Assembly (NCBI RefSeq): GCF_031656915.1
Contig: NZ_CP134227.1
Span: 372,001 to 436,000 of the forward strand
Length of the DNA stretch: 64,000 bases
Direction of reading: 5' to 3'
Source of the DNA: Nocardioides marmorisolisilvae
GTDB taxonomy: Bacteria > Actinomycetota > Actinomycetes > Propionibacteriales > Nocardioidaceae
Shown: piece by piece, positions 32,475 to 41,731 of the stretch
How positions within the stretch are numbered: position 1 is the first letter of the stretch
Layout of the letters: each line of letters begins with the position of its first letter
The notes under the pieces: generated by a model
Database searches by the model: none
What the model was told of the DNA's origin: nothing
Seen by the model: only the letters and a program-made list of their open reading frames with translations
Translations under genes and position numbers: made by a program

Positions 32475-33611
32475 GTGAGGGTCGGCGTACCGAAGGAAGT
32501 CAAGAACAGCGAGTACCGCGTGGCGATCACGCCGATCGGCGTTCACGAGCTGGTCGCGCACGGCCACGAGGTGGCCGTCGAACGTGGCGCGGGGATCGGC
32601 TCGTCGATCTCGGACCAGGAGTACGCCGACGCAGGCGCCCAGATCATCGACGGTGCCGACGAGGTGTGGGATCGCTCCGAGCTGCTGCTCAAGGTCAAGG
32701 AGCCAGTGCCGGAGGAGTACCACCGGCTGCGCGAGGGCCTGGTGCTGTTCACCTACCTTCACCTGGCCGCCGACCGCGCGCTCACCGAGGAGCTGCTCAG
32801 GCGCCGGGTGACCGCGATCGCCTACGAGACGGTGCAGCTGCCGTCGGGCTCGCTGCCGTTGCTCTACCCCATGTCCGAGGTGGCCGGCTGTCTGGCGCCG
32901 CAGGTCGGGGCGCACGCATTGCTCAAGGCCCAGGGCGGCCGGGGCACGCTGCTCGGCGGGGTCGGAGGAGTGGCGAACGCCAAGGTCGTGGTGATCGGCG
33001 CCGGGGTCGCCGGTCAGAATGCCGCGAACATCGCGCTGGGCATGGGTGCCGACGTGACCCTGCTCGACACTGACCTGGACAAGCTGCGGATGTCGTTCTG
33101 GCGCTACAACAACCGGGTGCATGGTCTGGCTTCGTCCCAACTCGCGATCCGGCAGCAGGTGCTCGAAGCCGACCTCGTCATCGGCGCTGTCCTGATCCCC
33201 GGGGCGCGAGCGCCGAAGCTGGTGTCCAACGACCTGGTCGCGGAGATGAAGCCCGGGTCCGTGCTGGTCGACATCGCGGTCGACCAGGGTGGCTGCTTCG
33301 ACGACACGCGCCCGACCACCCACGAGGACCCGACCTTCACCGTCCACGACTCGGTCTTCTACTGCGTGGCGAACATGCCCGGCGCGGTGCCGAACACCTC
33401 CACCTATGCGCTCACCAACGCCACCCTGCCCTACGCCGTGGCGCTCTCGAACCGCGGCTGGAGGGAGGCCTGCCGGGTCGACCGGTCCTTGGGGCTGGGG
33501 CTCAACGCCCATGCCGGGACGCTGACGAACGCGGCGGTCGCCGAGGCCCATCAGCTGGCGTCGGTGCCGGTGGAGCAGGCCCTGAGGGAGAGCGGGGAGG
33601 TGCCGTCCTGA
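32475..33611 (+). CDS. ald: alanine dehydrogenase
   Basis: Reversible NAD-dependent deamination of alanine to pyruvate (378 aa). The N-terminal [17 protein letters not shown] motif, Lys in LLKVKEP, and the NAD-binding [22 protein letters not shown] are typical, as is the active-site HL in [14 protein letters not shown] 32475 was chosen to match the usual N-terminus, with GAGAGGGAG just upstream. Its stop codon overlaps the presumed CTG start of xerD. Confidence 0.94.
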   Translation: MRVGVPKEVKNSEYRVAITPIGVHELVAHGHEVAVERGAGIGSSISDQEYADAGAQIIDGADEVWDRSELLLKVKEPVPEEYHRLREGLVLFTYLHLAADRALTEELLRRRVTAIAYETVQLPSGSLPLLYPMSEVAGCLAPQVGAHALLKAQGGRGTLLGGVGGVANAKVVVIGAGVAGQNAANIALGMGADVTLLDTDLDKLRMSFWRYNNRVHGLASSQLAIRQQVLEADLVIGAVLIPGARAPKLVSNDLVAEMKPGSVLVDIAVDQGGCFDDTRPTTHEDPTFTVHDSVFYCVANMPGAVPNTSTYALTNATLPYAVALSNRGWREACRVDRSLGLGLNAHAGTLTNAAVAEAHQLASVPVEQALRESGEVPS

Positions 33612-34612
33612 GTGCCGCGACCCCGGAGGCGACCGGCACCGGTCCGGACGACCTGGTCCGGGCGATCCGGACCTATCTCGACCACCTCGGCGTCGAGCGC
33701 GGCCTCGCCGACAACACCTTGAAGTCCTACCGACGCGACCTGCGCCGCTACCTCGAGCACCTGCGTGCCGAAGGCATCGAGGACCTCGACCAGATCACCG
33801 AGCAGACCGTCACCGGGTTTCTGATGGCGCTGCGCGAGGGCACGACCGAGCACCCGCCGCTCGGCGCCTCCTCGGCCGCCCGCGCCGTGGTTGCGGTGCG
33901 GGGGTTCCACAAGTTCGCTGTCCGCGACGGGCTCATCGGCACCGACCCATCGTCAGCAGTGCGCCCTCCGGCGCCCGCGAAGCGGCTGCCCAAGGCGCTG
34001 AGCATCAGCCAGGTCGAGGCGATCCTCGAAGCCGCCGGTGCGCCGGGGACCGTGCTTGCACTACGCGACCGGGCCCTGCTCGAGCTGCTCTACGGCACCG
34101 GCGCCCGGATCTCGGAGGTCGTCGGCCTGGACGTCGACGACGTCGACCTCGGTCCCGGCGCCGTCGACGCGGACGTCGCGCCGCCGGAGACCACCGTCCT
34201 CCTGCGCGGCAAGGGCTCCAAGGAGCGGATCGTCCCGGTGGGCAGCTACGCACGCGAGGCCTTGGCGGCGTACCTCGTGCGGGGCCGACCTCAGCTGGTC
34301 GCGGCCTCGACGGGCGCCGCCGGCCCGCGGGGCGCGATGTTCCTCAACGCGCGCGGCGGCCGGCTCTCCCGGCAGAGTGCGTGGGCGGTGATGGTCCGGG
34401 CCGCCGAGCGCGCCGGCGTCCGCGCCGAGGTGTCGCCCCACACCCTGCGGCACTCGTTCGCGACCCACCTCCTCGAGGGCGGCGCCGACGTCCGGGTGGT
34501 CCAGGAGCTGCTCGGGCACGCCTCGGTGACGACCACGCAGGTCTACACCCTGGTCACGGTCGACAACCTGCGTGAAGTGTTCGCTGCAGCCCACCCGCGG
34601 GCCCTGGGCTGA
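33608..34612 (+). CDS. xerD: tyrosine recombinase XerD, probable CTG start
   Basis: Chromosome dimer resolution recombinase (334 aa from CTG 33608). The catalytic set is R167 ([12 protein letters not shown]), H278/R281 in HTLRHS, H304 in LLGHASV and nucleophile Y313. The SAM-like N-terminal DNA-binding domain ([30 protein letters not shown]) is intact only when read upstream of TTG 33719, the first ATG/GTG/TTG in frame. CTG 33608 lies 7 nt after GGGAGG (33595-33600) and overlaps the ald stop as CTGA, mirroring the ATGA/GTGA junctions seen elsewhere here. A TTG 33719 start would delete 37 conserved residues. Confidence 0.9.
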   Translation: MSAATPEATGTGPDDLVRAIRTYLDHLGVERGLADNTLKSYRRDLRRYLEHLRAEGIEDLDQITEQTVTGFLMALREGTTEHPPLGASSAARAVVAVRGFHKFAVRDGLIGTDPSSAVRPPAPAKRLPKALSISQVEAILEAAGAPGTVLALRDRALLELLYGTGARISEVVGLDVDDVDLGPGAVDADVAPPETTVLLRGKGSKERIVPVGSYAREALAAYLVRGRPQLVAASTGAAGPRGAMFLNARGGRLSRQSAWAVMVRAAERAGVRAEVSPHTLRHSFATHLLEGGADVRVVQELLGHASVTTTQVYTLVTVDNLREVFAAAHPRALG

Positions 34613-34632
34613 GGTGCGGATGTGGACCGTCC

Positions 34633-34672
34633 GTGCACAGGTTTGTCCCCAGCCAGTCGGGGTCCTGTGCAC
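34633..34672. repeat. nested inverted repeat in the xerD-parA gap
   Basis: GTGCACAGG (34633-34641) pairs with CCTGTGCAC (34664-34672), enclosing CCCC (34647-34650) and GGGG (34659-34662) around an 8-nt loop. No T-run follows, so a simple terminator is unlikely; an operator or RNA hairpin in the parA leader is possible. The rest of the 292-nt gap (34613-34904) shows no gene. Confidence 0.5.
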
Positions 34673-34904
34673 GCCGAGCCTGCAATGAGACACACGGTTT
34701 CCCCAGATCTGATGGACTTCATGGAATGTGCGCCTCCCGGATTGTGGTCGTCCTTCGGCGACACATAGAGTCGGCCCGGCGTGGCGGTATGTCGACAAAG
34801 CGCGCGCGGCGTAGCGTCGGCAGCAGGACGGCTCGAGGTGGACCCGAAGCGGCCCCCGGAAGCGGTAGGGCTGCCCGACAACCTTTCTGGGAGGTCACAA
34901 AACG

Positions 34905-36008
34905 ATGAGCGGTGCCGACGGATCCTTCGGTCACTACGGCAGCAGCGCACCGGAGGTGCCGCCGCTGGGCTACGTTCCTCGTGATCGAGCCACGGACGTG
35001 GTGACGAGCACGGTCTCCCCGCTGGTGCCCCCGGCCGGGGCCCCCGTGCAGACACAGGACGCTGCCGGCACCGACGGCGCGTCCGAGGCCGGCCCGGCCG
35101 AACTCGACCTCGGAACGGACAACAGCATCGACACGCTCGTCGACGAGCCGGTGGAGGAGCCCGAGGTCGCGCTGGGACCGACGGGTCGGCCGATGCCGGA
35201 GCTGCCCGAGCCGACGCCGATCACCGTGCACGGCAACGCCCGTGTGGTGTCGATGTGCAACCAGAAGGGTGGCGTCGGGAAGACCACCACCACGATCAAC
35301 CTCGGTGCGGCCCTCGCGGAGTACGGCCGCAAGGTGCTGCTGGTCGACTTCGACCCGCAGGGCTCGCTGTCGGTCGGGCTCGGCCTCAACCCACATCAGA
35401 TGGACCTGACGGTCTACAACCTGCTGATGCAGCGCGACGTGACGCTCGACGAGGTCGTCGTCCCCTCCGGCGTCCCCGGCATGGACCTGCTGCCGTCCAA
35501 CATCGACCTCTCGGCCGCCGAGGTGCAGCTGGTCCACGAGGTCGCCCGCGAACAGACCCTGCAGCGGCTCCTCGCCCCGGCCATCGAGAAGTACGACGTC
35601 ATCCTGATCGACTGCCAGCCTTCGTTGGGACTGCTGACCGTGAACGCGCTGACCGCCTCCGACGGCGTGATCGTGCCCCTGGAGTGTGAGTACTTCGCCC
35701 TGCGTGGGGTGGCGCTGCTCAAGACCACCATCGACAAGGTCCGCGAGCGGCTCAATCCCAAGCTGCAGATCGACGGCGTCCTCGGCACCATGTACGACGG
35801 CCGCACGTTGCACGGCCGCGAGGTCATGCAACGGCTCGTCGAGGCCTGGGGAGACACGGTGTTCCACACTGTGATCCGCCGGACGGTCAAGTTCTCCGAC
35901 TCCACGGTGGCCGGGGAGCCGATCACGAACTACGCGTCCACCTCCGCCGGTGCGGAGTCCTACCGCCAGCTCGCCAGGGAGGTGCTGTCGCGTTGTCTCG
36001 ACGGGTGA
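34905..36008 (+). CDS. parA: ParA-family ATPase
   Basis: A 367-aa Soj/ParA-like ATPase. A disordered acidic N-terminal extension of ~105 residues precedes the deviant Walker A CNQKGGVGKTT; DFDPQGSLS and the Walker B DVILIDCQPSLGLLT follow. There is no ParB next to it; this is the conserved parA-scpA-scpB locus, distinct from the oriC-linked parAB. The ATPase may support chromosome organisation with condensin. ATG 34905 has GGGAGGT about ten nt upstream. Its stop overlaps the next GTG. Confidence 0.92.
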   Translation: MSGADGSFGHYGSSAPEVPPLGYVPRDRATDVVTSTVSPLVPPAGAPVQTQDAAGTDGASEAGPAELDLGTDNSIDTLVDEPVEEPEVALGPTGRPMPELPEPTPITVHGNARVVSMCNQKGGVGKTTTTINLGAALAEYGRKVLLVDFDPQGSLSVGLGLNPHQMDLTVYNLLMQRDVTLDEVVVPSGVPGMDLLPSNIDLSAAEVQLVHEVAREQTLQRLLAPAIEKYDVILIDCQPSLGLLTVNALTASDGVIVPLECEYFALRGVALLKTTIDKVRERLNPKLQIDGVLGTMYDGRTLHGREVMQRLVEAWGDTVFHTVIRRTVKFSDSTVAGEPITNYASTSAGAESYRQLAREVLSRCLDG

Positions 36009-36367
36009 GCATGCCGACCGCGGACGACCTGTTCCGCCGTACCGCTGAGGAAGCCTCGGGTGAGACCACGGACCGCGCCCGGCTGGCGCCCGCACCCGAG
36101 CCGGGCGAGCGGCGCGGTGGGAACCGTGCCGACGAGACGTCGCCGCGCCGGCCGAGCGGGCGCGTGCGGCACGACGAGAAGATGACCGTCTACGTCACCG
36201 CCGATGAGCTGCTCGACATCGAGCACGCCCGCCTTGCGCTGCGGCGCGACCAGGGCCTCGCTGTGGATCGTGGCCGGCTGGTCCGCGAGGCGATCGCGCT
36301 CGCGCTCGCCGACCTCGACGAGCACGGCGACGAGAGCGCCATCGTGCAGAGGCTCATGACGTCTTGA
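36005..36367 (+). CDS. small RHH-like protein between parA and scpA
   Basis: A 120-aa protein. Residues 1-60 are polar and disordered; residues 62-108 (KMTVYVTADELLDIEHARLA, then GRLVREAIALALADL) resemble a ribbon-helix-helix unit, a strand followed by two helices, as in CopG or plasmid ParB-like regulators. This could serve as the DNA-binding partner for the adjacent ParA. GTG 36005 overlaps the parA stop and its own end overlaps the scpA TTG. Function unproven; the RHH assignment is from pattern only. Confidence 0.7.
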   Translation: MSMPTADDLFRRTAEEASGETTDRARLAPAPEPGERRGGNRADETSPRRPSGRVRHDEKMTVYVTADELLDIEHARLALRRDQGLAVDRGRLVREAIALALADLDEHGDESAIVQRLMTS

Positions 36368-37290
36368 GCACCGCTGCGTCCGGCGTCGGCACGACTGAGG
36401 GTCCCGCCGGCGGTCCCACCGAGGCCCGAGCCGACGCCTCCGACCGGCCGACGGAGGCCCCGGCCTTCGCGGTACGGCTGGACAACTTCGAGGGACCCTT
36501 CGACCTGCTGCTGAGCCTGATCGGCAAGCACAAGCTCGACATCACCGAGATCGCACTGTCGCGGGTCACCGACGAGTTCGTCGCGCACATCAAGGCCGCC
36601 AGCGTCGACGACGTGTGGGACCTGGAGCAGACCACCTCGTTCCTGCTCGTCGCGGCGACCCTGCTCGACCTCAAGGCAGCGCGGCTGCTGCCCCAGGGCG
36701 ACATCGAGGACGAGGAGGACCTCGCCCTGCTGGAGGCGCGCGACCTGCTCTTCGCACGGCTGCTGCAGTACCGGGCCTACAAGCAGGTCGCCGGCGTCCT
36801 CGAGCGGCGCCTGGAGTCCGAGACCCGGCGGTATCCGCGCTCGGTCGGCCTCGAGGAGCGGTTCTCCACGCTGCTCCCCGAGGTGCTGATCGGGCTCGGG
36901 CTGGAGGAGTTCGCCCACTTGGCGGCGACAGCGCTGGAACCCAAGCCTGAGCTGCAGCTCAACTTGAACCACATCCACGCTCCCACGGTCAGCGTGCGCG
37001 AGCAGGCTGCGATCGTGATCAGCTCGCTGAAGGACCGGGGCACGATGACGTTCCGGACGCTGGCCGCCGACGCACCGGACACGATGACCCGGGTGGCCCG
37101 ATTCCTGGCGCTGCTCGAGCTGTTCCGCGAGGGCGTGGTGGCGTTCGATCAGGTGACGCCGCTCGGCGAGCTCACCATCCGCTGGACCGGCGACGAGGAT
37201 GCCGACGTGGAGATCACCGACGAGTTCGACGGGGAGACCCCGCTGCCGCAGGCGGCGGCCGAGGCCGAGGAGAGGGACACCGCATCGTGA
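36364..37290 (+). CDS. scpA: segregation and condensation protein A
   Basis: Kleisin subunit of bacterial condensin (308 aa), which links the SMC head domains. The N-terminal LDNFEGPFDLLLSLIGKHKLDI and a C-terminal winged helix (TMTFRTLAADAPDTMTRVARFLALLELFREGVV) are characteristic. It begins with TTG in a TTGA overlap and ends overlapping scpB. Confidence 0.94.
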   Translation: MSTAASGVGTTEGPAGGPTEARADASDRPTEAPAFAVRLDNFEGPFDLLLSLIGKHKLDITEIALSRVTDEFVAHIKAASVDDVWDLEQTTSFLLVAATLLDLKAARLLPQGDIEDEEDLALLEARDLLFARLLQYRAYKQVAGVLERRLESETRRYPRSVGLEERFSTLLPEVLIGLGLEEFAHLAATALEPKPELQLNLNHIHAPTVSVREQAAIVISSLKDRGTMTFRTLAADAPDTMTRVARFLALLELFREGVVAFDQVTPLGELTIRWTGDEDADVEITDEFDGETPLPQAAAEAEERDTAS

Positions 37291-38015
37291 CCGAGACACT
37301 GCCTGACACCACCGACGAGACCGCCGAGGAGGCCGCCGAGGAGGCCGCCGCACAAGAGACGTCAGCGGCTGGCGCAGACACGGATGCCGAGTCGGTTGCC
37401 GACACCCTCGCCGTACCGGTGGCCGAGCTGCGCCCGGCCCTCGAGGCGGTGCTGATGGTGGCCGACCAGCCGCTCGACCAGGTCTCGCTCGCCTCGGTGC
37501 TCGGCTATCCCGTGCCCCAGGTCGTCGAGGCGCTGACCGGCCTGGCAGCGGAGTACGACGAGCAGGGGCGCGGCTTCGAGCTGCGCAACGTGGCCGGTGG
37601 CTGGCGGTTCTACACCCGTGAGGAGTTCGCCGCCGTGGTCGAGAGGTTCGTGCTCGACGGTCAACAGGCCCGGCTCACCCAGGCGGCCCTGGAGACCCTC
37701 GCGGTGGTGGCCTACAGGCAGCCGGTGAGCCGCGCCCGGATCTCAGCGATCCGCGGCGTCAACGTCGATGGCGTGGTCCGCACCCTGGTCAACCGCGGCT
37801 TGGTCGAGGACGCGGGCACCGACCAGGAGACCGGCGCCCACCTCTACCGGACGACCAGCTACTTCCTGGAGCGGATCGGGGTCACGTCGCTGGACGAGCT
37901 GCCCGAGCTGGCACCGTTCATGCCCGAGATGGACGATCTCGATCTCGACGAGGCTCTCACCGGCGCGGTCGCCGAGGCGCCGCACGGTGAGACGGGACCG
38001 GGCCCGGCGGAGTGA
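37287..38015 (+). CDS. scpB: segregation and condensation protein B
   Basis: ScpB (242 aa) binds ScpA in the Smc complex. Two winged-helix domains are present: LRPALEAVLMVADQPLDQVSLA and the second with LTQAALETLAVVAYRQPVSRARISAIRGVNVDGVVRTL. An Ala/Glu-rich leader and an acidic C-terminal tail flank them. GTG 37287 overlaps scpA and its stop overlaps rluB. Confidence 0.94.
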   Translation: MTETLPDTTDETAEEAAEEAAAQETSAAGADTDAESVADTLAVPVAELRPALEAVLMVADQPLDQVSLASVLGYPVPQVVEALTGLAAEYDEQGRGFELRNVAGGWRFYTREEFAAVVERFVLDGQQARLTQAALETLAVVAYRQPVSRARISAIRGVNVDGVVRTLVNRGLVEDAGTDQETGAHLYRTTSYFLERIGVTSLDELPELAPFMPEMDDLDLDEALTGAVAEAPHGETGPGPAE

Positions 38016-38761
38016 CCGACGACGACGGGCTGGTCCGGCTGCAGAAGCTGCTGGCCCAGTCGGGGGTGGCCAGCCGCCGCAAGTGCGAGGAGCTGATGCT
38101 CGCCGGCCTGGTGGAGGTGGACGGTGAAGTGGTCACTCGGTTGGGCACCAAGGTCGACCCGCGGACCGCGGTGATCCGGGTCGACGGCAAGCGGCTGCCG
38201 CCGGTCAGCTCGCACGTCTACCTGGTGCTGAACAAGCCTCGCGGCGTCGTCTCCACCATGTCGGACCCGCAGGGGCGCCCGACGCTGGCCGAGTTCGTCG
38301 CGGACCGGGGCGAGAGGCTCTTCCACGTGGGGCGGCTGGACACCGACACCGACGGGCTGATCATCCTCACCAATGATGGCGACTTCGCACAGAAGCTTGC
38401 GCACCCGTCGTATGAGGTGGACAAGACCTACGTGGCCGAGGTCGAGGGACTGCCGACCACGGCGACCTTGAAGAGACTGCGCGACACCGTCACGCTCGAG
38501 GACGGACCGGTGCCGGTCTCGAAGGTCAAGGTGCTCTCGCGACACGGCGCCCCCGGCCACCAGCGCGCCATCATCGAGCTGGTCATCCACGAGGGCCGCA
38601 ACCGGATCGTCCGCCGGCTGCTGGACCACGTCGGCCACCCGGTACGCCGGCTCACCCGCACCCGGATCGGCCCGGTCACGGTCGGTCAGCTGCGCACCGG
38701 CTCGCTGCGCGAGCTCACTGCAGACGAGGTCGGCGCCCTCTTGGACATCGCCGGACTCTGA
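38012..38761 (+). CDS. rluB: rRNA pseudouridine synthase (RluB/RsuA family)
   Basis: A 249-aa enzyme with an N-terminal S4 domain (RLQKLLAQSGVASRRKCEELML) and the catalytic Asp in GRLDTDTDGLIILTNDG, the RsuA-group signature. The usual modified site is a uridine in 23S helix 89-90 for RluB; the exact site is not derivable here. GTG 38012 overlaps scpB. The end leaves 83 nt to the next gene. Confidence 0.93.
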   Translation: MTDDDGLVRLQKLLAQSGVASRRKCEELMLAGLVEVDGEVVTRLGTKVDPRTAVIRVDGKRLPPVSSHVYLVLNKPRGVVSTMSDPQGRPTLAEFVADRGERLFHVGRLDTDTDGLIILTNDGDFAQKLAHPSYEVDKTYVAEVEGLPTTATLKRLRDTVTLEDGPVPVSKVKVLSRHGAPGHQRAIIELVIHEGRNRIVRRLLDHVGHPVRRLTRTRIGPVTVGQLRTGSLRELTADEVGALLDIAGL

Positions 38762-38844
38762 GCGTTCCATCTCGCGGCGATGTGGTTGGCTCGGACCGAC
38801 AGCAGCCGAGGACTAGGGTCGTTCGGGACGGAAGGAGGCGTGTC

Positions 38845-39240
38845 GTGGCGATGCGCGCGGTGCGAGGGGCCACCCAGCTCGAGGTCGACGAACGCGATCA
38901 TCTGCTCGCCAGGGTGGCCGAGATGGTCCGTGACGTGATGACGTCCAACGACCTGGCGGTCGACGACTTCGTAAGCATCATCTTCACCGCCACGTCGGAT
39001 GTGCACGCGGAGTTCCCGGCGTACGCCGCCCGTCAGCTGGGGTTCCACGACGTTCCGCTGATCTGCGCTCGCGAGCTGGAGATCGAGGGGTCGATGCCGC
39101 GGGTCATCAGGATGATGGCGCACGTCGAGACCGGCCTGTCCCGAGCTGACGTCACGCACGTCTACCTGCACGGCGCCGCAGCCCTGCGCCGCGACCTCAC
39201 CAGGGTGCACGCCGTCCCGGACGAGCCCGCCGATGGCTGA
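38845..39240 (+). CDS. aroH: chorismate mutase, AroH type
   Basis: A 131-aa AroH-fold (trimeric alpha/beta barrel) chorismate mutase making prephenate. RAVRGATQLEVDERDHL at the N-terminus, FTATSDVHAEFPAYAAR and the C-terminal THVYLHGAAALR are family hallmarks, including active-site Arg and Glu. AGGAGG (38833-38838) sits 6 nt before GTG 38845, preferred over ATG 38851. It overlaps tyrA by 8 nt, which coordinates prephenate production with its use. Confidence 0.94.
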   Translation: MAMRAVRGATQLEVDERDHLLARVAEMVRDVMTSNDLAVDDFVSIIFTATSDVHAEFPAYAARQLGFHDVPLICARELEIEGSMPRVIRMMAHVETGLSRADVTHVYLHGAAALRRDLTRVHAVPDEPADG

Positions 39241-40312
39241 GCTCACCGGGCCGGTCCACGTGGTCGGTGCCGGCCTCCTCGGGACGTCGATCGGGATGGC
39301 CCTGACCGGAGCCGGGATCCCGGTGTGGCTCAGCGACATGAACCACGAGCACGTCCGGACCGCCAGCGGGCTCGGCGCCGGTGCGCCTACGCCAGCCGGG
39401 GGCGTGGCGCAGCTGGTCGTCGTGGCCGTGCCCCCCGACCACATCGCCGACGCCGTCGTGGAGGCGCTCGACTCCGGCGCGGTGGTCACCGACGTCGGCT
39501 CGGTCAAGGGCCGGCCTCTGGCCGAGATCACCGACCGGGTCGGGGAGTCCCGGCTCGCGAACTACGTGGGCAGCCACCCGATGGCCGGCAGCGAGCGGTC
39601 GGGCCCACTGGCGGCGAGCGCCGCGATGTTCGACGGCCGGCCGTGGGCGATCACGCCCCACGTCCATGCGGCCCCTGAGGCGGTCGCCCTTGTCGAGGAG
39701 CTGGCCCGGCTGTGTCGCGCCGAGCCGGTCCGACTGTCGCCGGTGGAGCACGACCGCTCCGTGGCCCGTACCTCCCACCTGCCGCATCTGCTCGCGGTGC
39801 TCGCGGCCAGCCAGCTCGCCGAGGCGCTGCCCGAGCAGCTGCTGCTGACCGGGCAGGGGGTCCGCGACGTCACCCGGGTGGCCGCGGGGGATCCCGACCT
39901 CTACGGCCAGATCATCCGTGCCAACCGTGAGGCGGTCGCCGAGCTCCTCGCCGACGTACGACGGGACCTGGACCGGGTCATCGAGGCGATGGCCGAGTCC
40001 GGTGAGGAGGAGGCCACCGAGGCCCTCGGGCTGATCCTCGCGCGCGGGGTCGCAGGAACCCGGGCGATCCCCGGCAAGCACGGTGGCCCCAGCCTGGACA
40101 CGGCCGCGGTGTTCGTCGCCGTGCCCGACACACCCGGCGAGCTGGCCCGGCTGCTGTCGGACGTGGGAGAGATCGGGGTCAACATCGAGGACCTGCACAT
40201 CGACCACGACCCGGCCCGTCCGGTCGGTCATGTGGAGCTCGCCGTCGGGGCCGCTGCTGCCGAGGACCTGCGTGAAGCGCTCGAGGCAAGGAATTGGACC
40301 ACCCACCGGTAG
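39233..40312 (+). CDS. tyrA: prephenate dehydrogenase
   Basis: Oxidatively decarboxylates prephenate to 4-hydroxyphenylpyruvate for tyrosine. The 359-aa product has an NAD-binding Rossmann motif VVGAGLLGTSIGMAL, the active-site GSHPMAGSERSG, and a C-terminal ACT-like domain (VAVPDTPGELARLLSDVGEIGVNIEDL, about 288-355) probably mediating feedback by tyrosine. The TAG stop is part of the TAGGAT -10 element of the following gene. Confidence 0.94.
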   Translation: MAELTGPVHVVGAGLLGTSIGMALTGAGIPVWLSDMNHEHVRTASGLGAGAPTPAGGVAQLVVVAVPPDHIADAVVEALDSGAVVTDVGSVKGRPLAEITDRVGESRLANYVGSHPMAGSERSGPLAASAAMFDGRPWAITPHVHAAPEAVALVEELARLCRAEPVRLSPVEHDRSVARTSHLPHLLAVLAASQLAEALPEQLLLTGQGVRDVTRVAAGDPDLYGQIIRANREAVAELLADVRRDLDRVIEAMAESGEEEATEALGLILARGVAGTRAIPGKHGGPSLDTAAVFVAVPDTPGELARLLSDVGEIGVNIEDLHIDHDPARPVGHVELAVGAAAAEDLREALEARNWTTHR

Positions 40313-40322
40313 GATCCGCCGG

Positions 40323-40988
40323 GTGTCAGCAGAGAGCGGGTCCGTGGTCGTGGCGATGGACGGGCCCTCCGGATCCGGCAAGTCCAGCACGGCCCGCGGC
40401 GTTGCCGCGCGGCTGGGACTGCGCTACCTCGACACCGGTGCCCAGTTCCGGGCGATGACGGTGTGGATGCTGCGGCACCACGTCGACCTGTCCGACCCGG
40501 AGGCGGTGGCCGCTGCCGCGGACCGACCGGAGCTGGCGTCGGGCACCGACCCCCGGCACCCCACGATCTGCGTCGATGGCGAGGACGTCGCCGAGTCGAT
40601 CCGGAGCGACGAGACCACCCGGTCGGTGAGTGCCGTCGCGTCGGTGCCGGCGGTGCGCAAGCGGCTGCTGGAGCTGCAGCGCTCGATCATCGGCGCCGGC
40701 GGAATCGTCGTGGAGGGCCGCGACATCGGCTCCGTGGTCGCGCCTGATGCCGACGTCAAGATCTACCTGACGGCCGACTCGGCGGCGCGGGCCGCTCGCC
40801 GTACCGCCGAGCAACGAGGCGCCGACGTCGCCGCCACCGAGGCTGACCTGCAGCGTCGCGACCGGATCGACTCCACCCGGGCGGCGGCCCCACTGACGAT
40901 CCCCGACGACGCCGTGCACATCGACACCACGCCGTACACCCTCGCCGAGGTGATCGACCAGGTCGTCGCCCTGGTTCGCGAATCATGA
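40323..40988 (+). CDS. cmk: cytidylate kinase
   Basis: Phosphorylates CMP and dCMP (221 aa). The P-loop [11 protein letters not shown] and the [24 protein letters not shown] and [15 protein letters not shown] segments are typical. TAGGAT (40310-40315) ends 7 nt before GTG 40323, so a leaderless mRNA is plausible in addition to read-through from tyrA. The stop overlaps plsC (ATGA). Confidence 0.95.
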   Translation: MSAESGSVVVAMDGPSGSGKSSTARGVAARLGLRYLDTGAQFRAMTVWMLRHHVDLSDPEAVAAAADRPELASGTDPRHPTICVDGEDVAESIRSDETTRSVSAVASVPAVRKRLLELQRSIIGAGGIVVEGRDIGSVVAPDADVKIYLTADSAARAARRTAEQRGADVAATEADLQRRDRIDSTRAAAPLTIPDDAVHIDTTPYTLAEVIDQVVALVRES

Positions 40989-41731
40989 GCGTCAGCCTCC
41001 CGGGCGAGATGTTTCCGGGCAGCGCGACGGATCTGCCGCGTACCGACGGCGTACAGCACCCGGCGACGTCGCTGCTGTACCGAGGCCGGCCGACCGCTGC
41101 GCGCCTGGTACGCCGGCACTTCCGAGTCGAGGAGCGGGGTCGGGAGCGCGTGCCCATGGACGGCCCGGTGATCATGGTCGCCAACCACGTGGGGTTCATC
41201 GACGGGCCGCTGATGGCGATCCTGGCGCCGCGTCCGGTGCACTCCCTGACGAAGGTCGAGATGTTCAGCGGCCCGATGGGACGGTTCCTGCGCGCCTCCG
41301 GCCAGATCCCGGTGCGCCGTCACGAGCCCGACATCCGCGCAGTGCGTGTGTCGCTGAAGGTGCTCCGCGCCGGCGGCGTTGTCGGGGTGTTCCCGGAGGG
41401 CTCTCGCGGCGGTGGCGAGTGCAAGCGCGCGGAGCCGGGGGCCGCCTACCTGGCCATCGCCAGCGGCGCCCCGGTGGTTCCGGTGATCTACCTCGGCACC
41501 CGGCTTCCCGGGTCGAGGCTCAGCTCGATCCCGCCCCGCGGGTCGCGGGTCGCGATGACGTACGGCGAGCCGCTGATCTTCCCTGCCCACGGCTGGCCGC
41601 GCCGGCGGGGCGAGGTGCGGGAGATCACCGAGCAGATCCGGAATGCCCTGTTGGACACCAGACGTTGTGCCGAGGATGCCACCGGGATGTCGCTGCCCGG
41701 CCCGGCTCCCGATGGAGAGGTCGAGGAATGA
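40985..41731 (+). CDS. 1-acylglycerol-3-phosphate acyltransferase family protein
   Basis: A 248-aa PlsC-like acyltransferase. Motif I reads NHVGFID, a variant of the usual NHxxxxD that should still place the Asp; motif III is [10 protein letters not shown] and motif [11 protein letters not shown]. It would acylate lysophosphatidate or a similar acceptor at the membrane. cmk-plsC-der is a conserved actinobacterial order. The stop overlaps the der ATG. Confidence 0.88.
   Translation: MSVSLPGEMFPGSATDLPRTDGVQHPATSLLYRGRPTAARLVRRHFRVEERGRERVPMDGPVIMVANHVGFIDGPLMAILAPRPVHSLTKVEMFSGPMGRFLRASGQIPVRRHEPDIRAVRVSLKVLRAGGVVGVFPEGSRGGGECKRAEPGAAYLAIASGAPVVPVIYLGTRLPGSRLSSIPPRGSRVAMTYGEPLIFPAHGWPRRRGEVREITEQIRNALLDTRRCAEDATGMSLPGPAPDGEVEE

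Noticed and set aside
33612-33614. GTG start for xerD directly after the ald stop
   Set aside because: It is in the wrong frame relative to the recombinase and gives an Arg/Pro-rich nonsense sequence.
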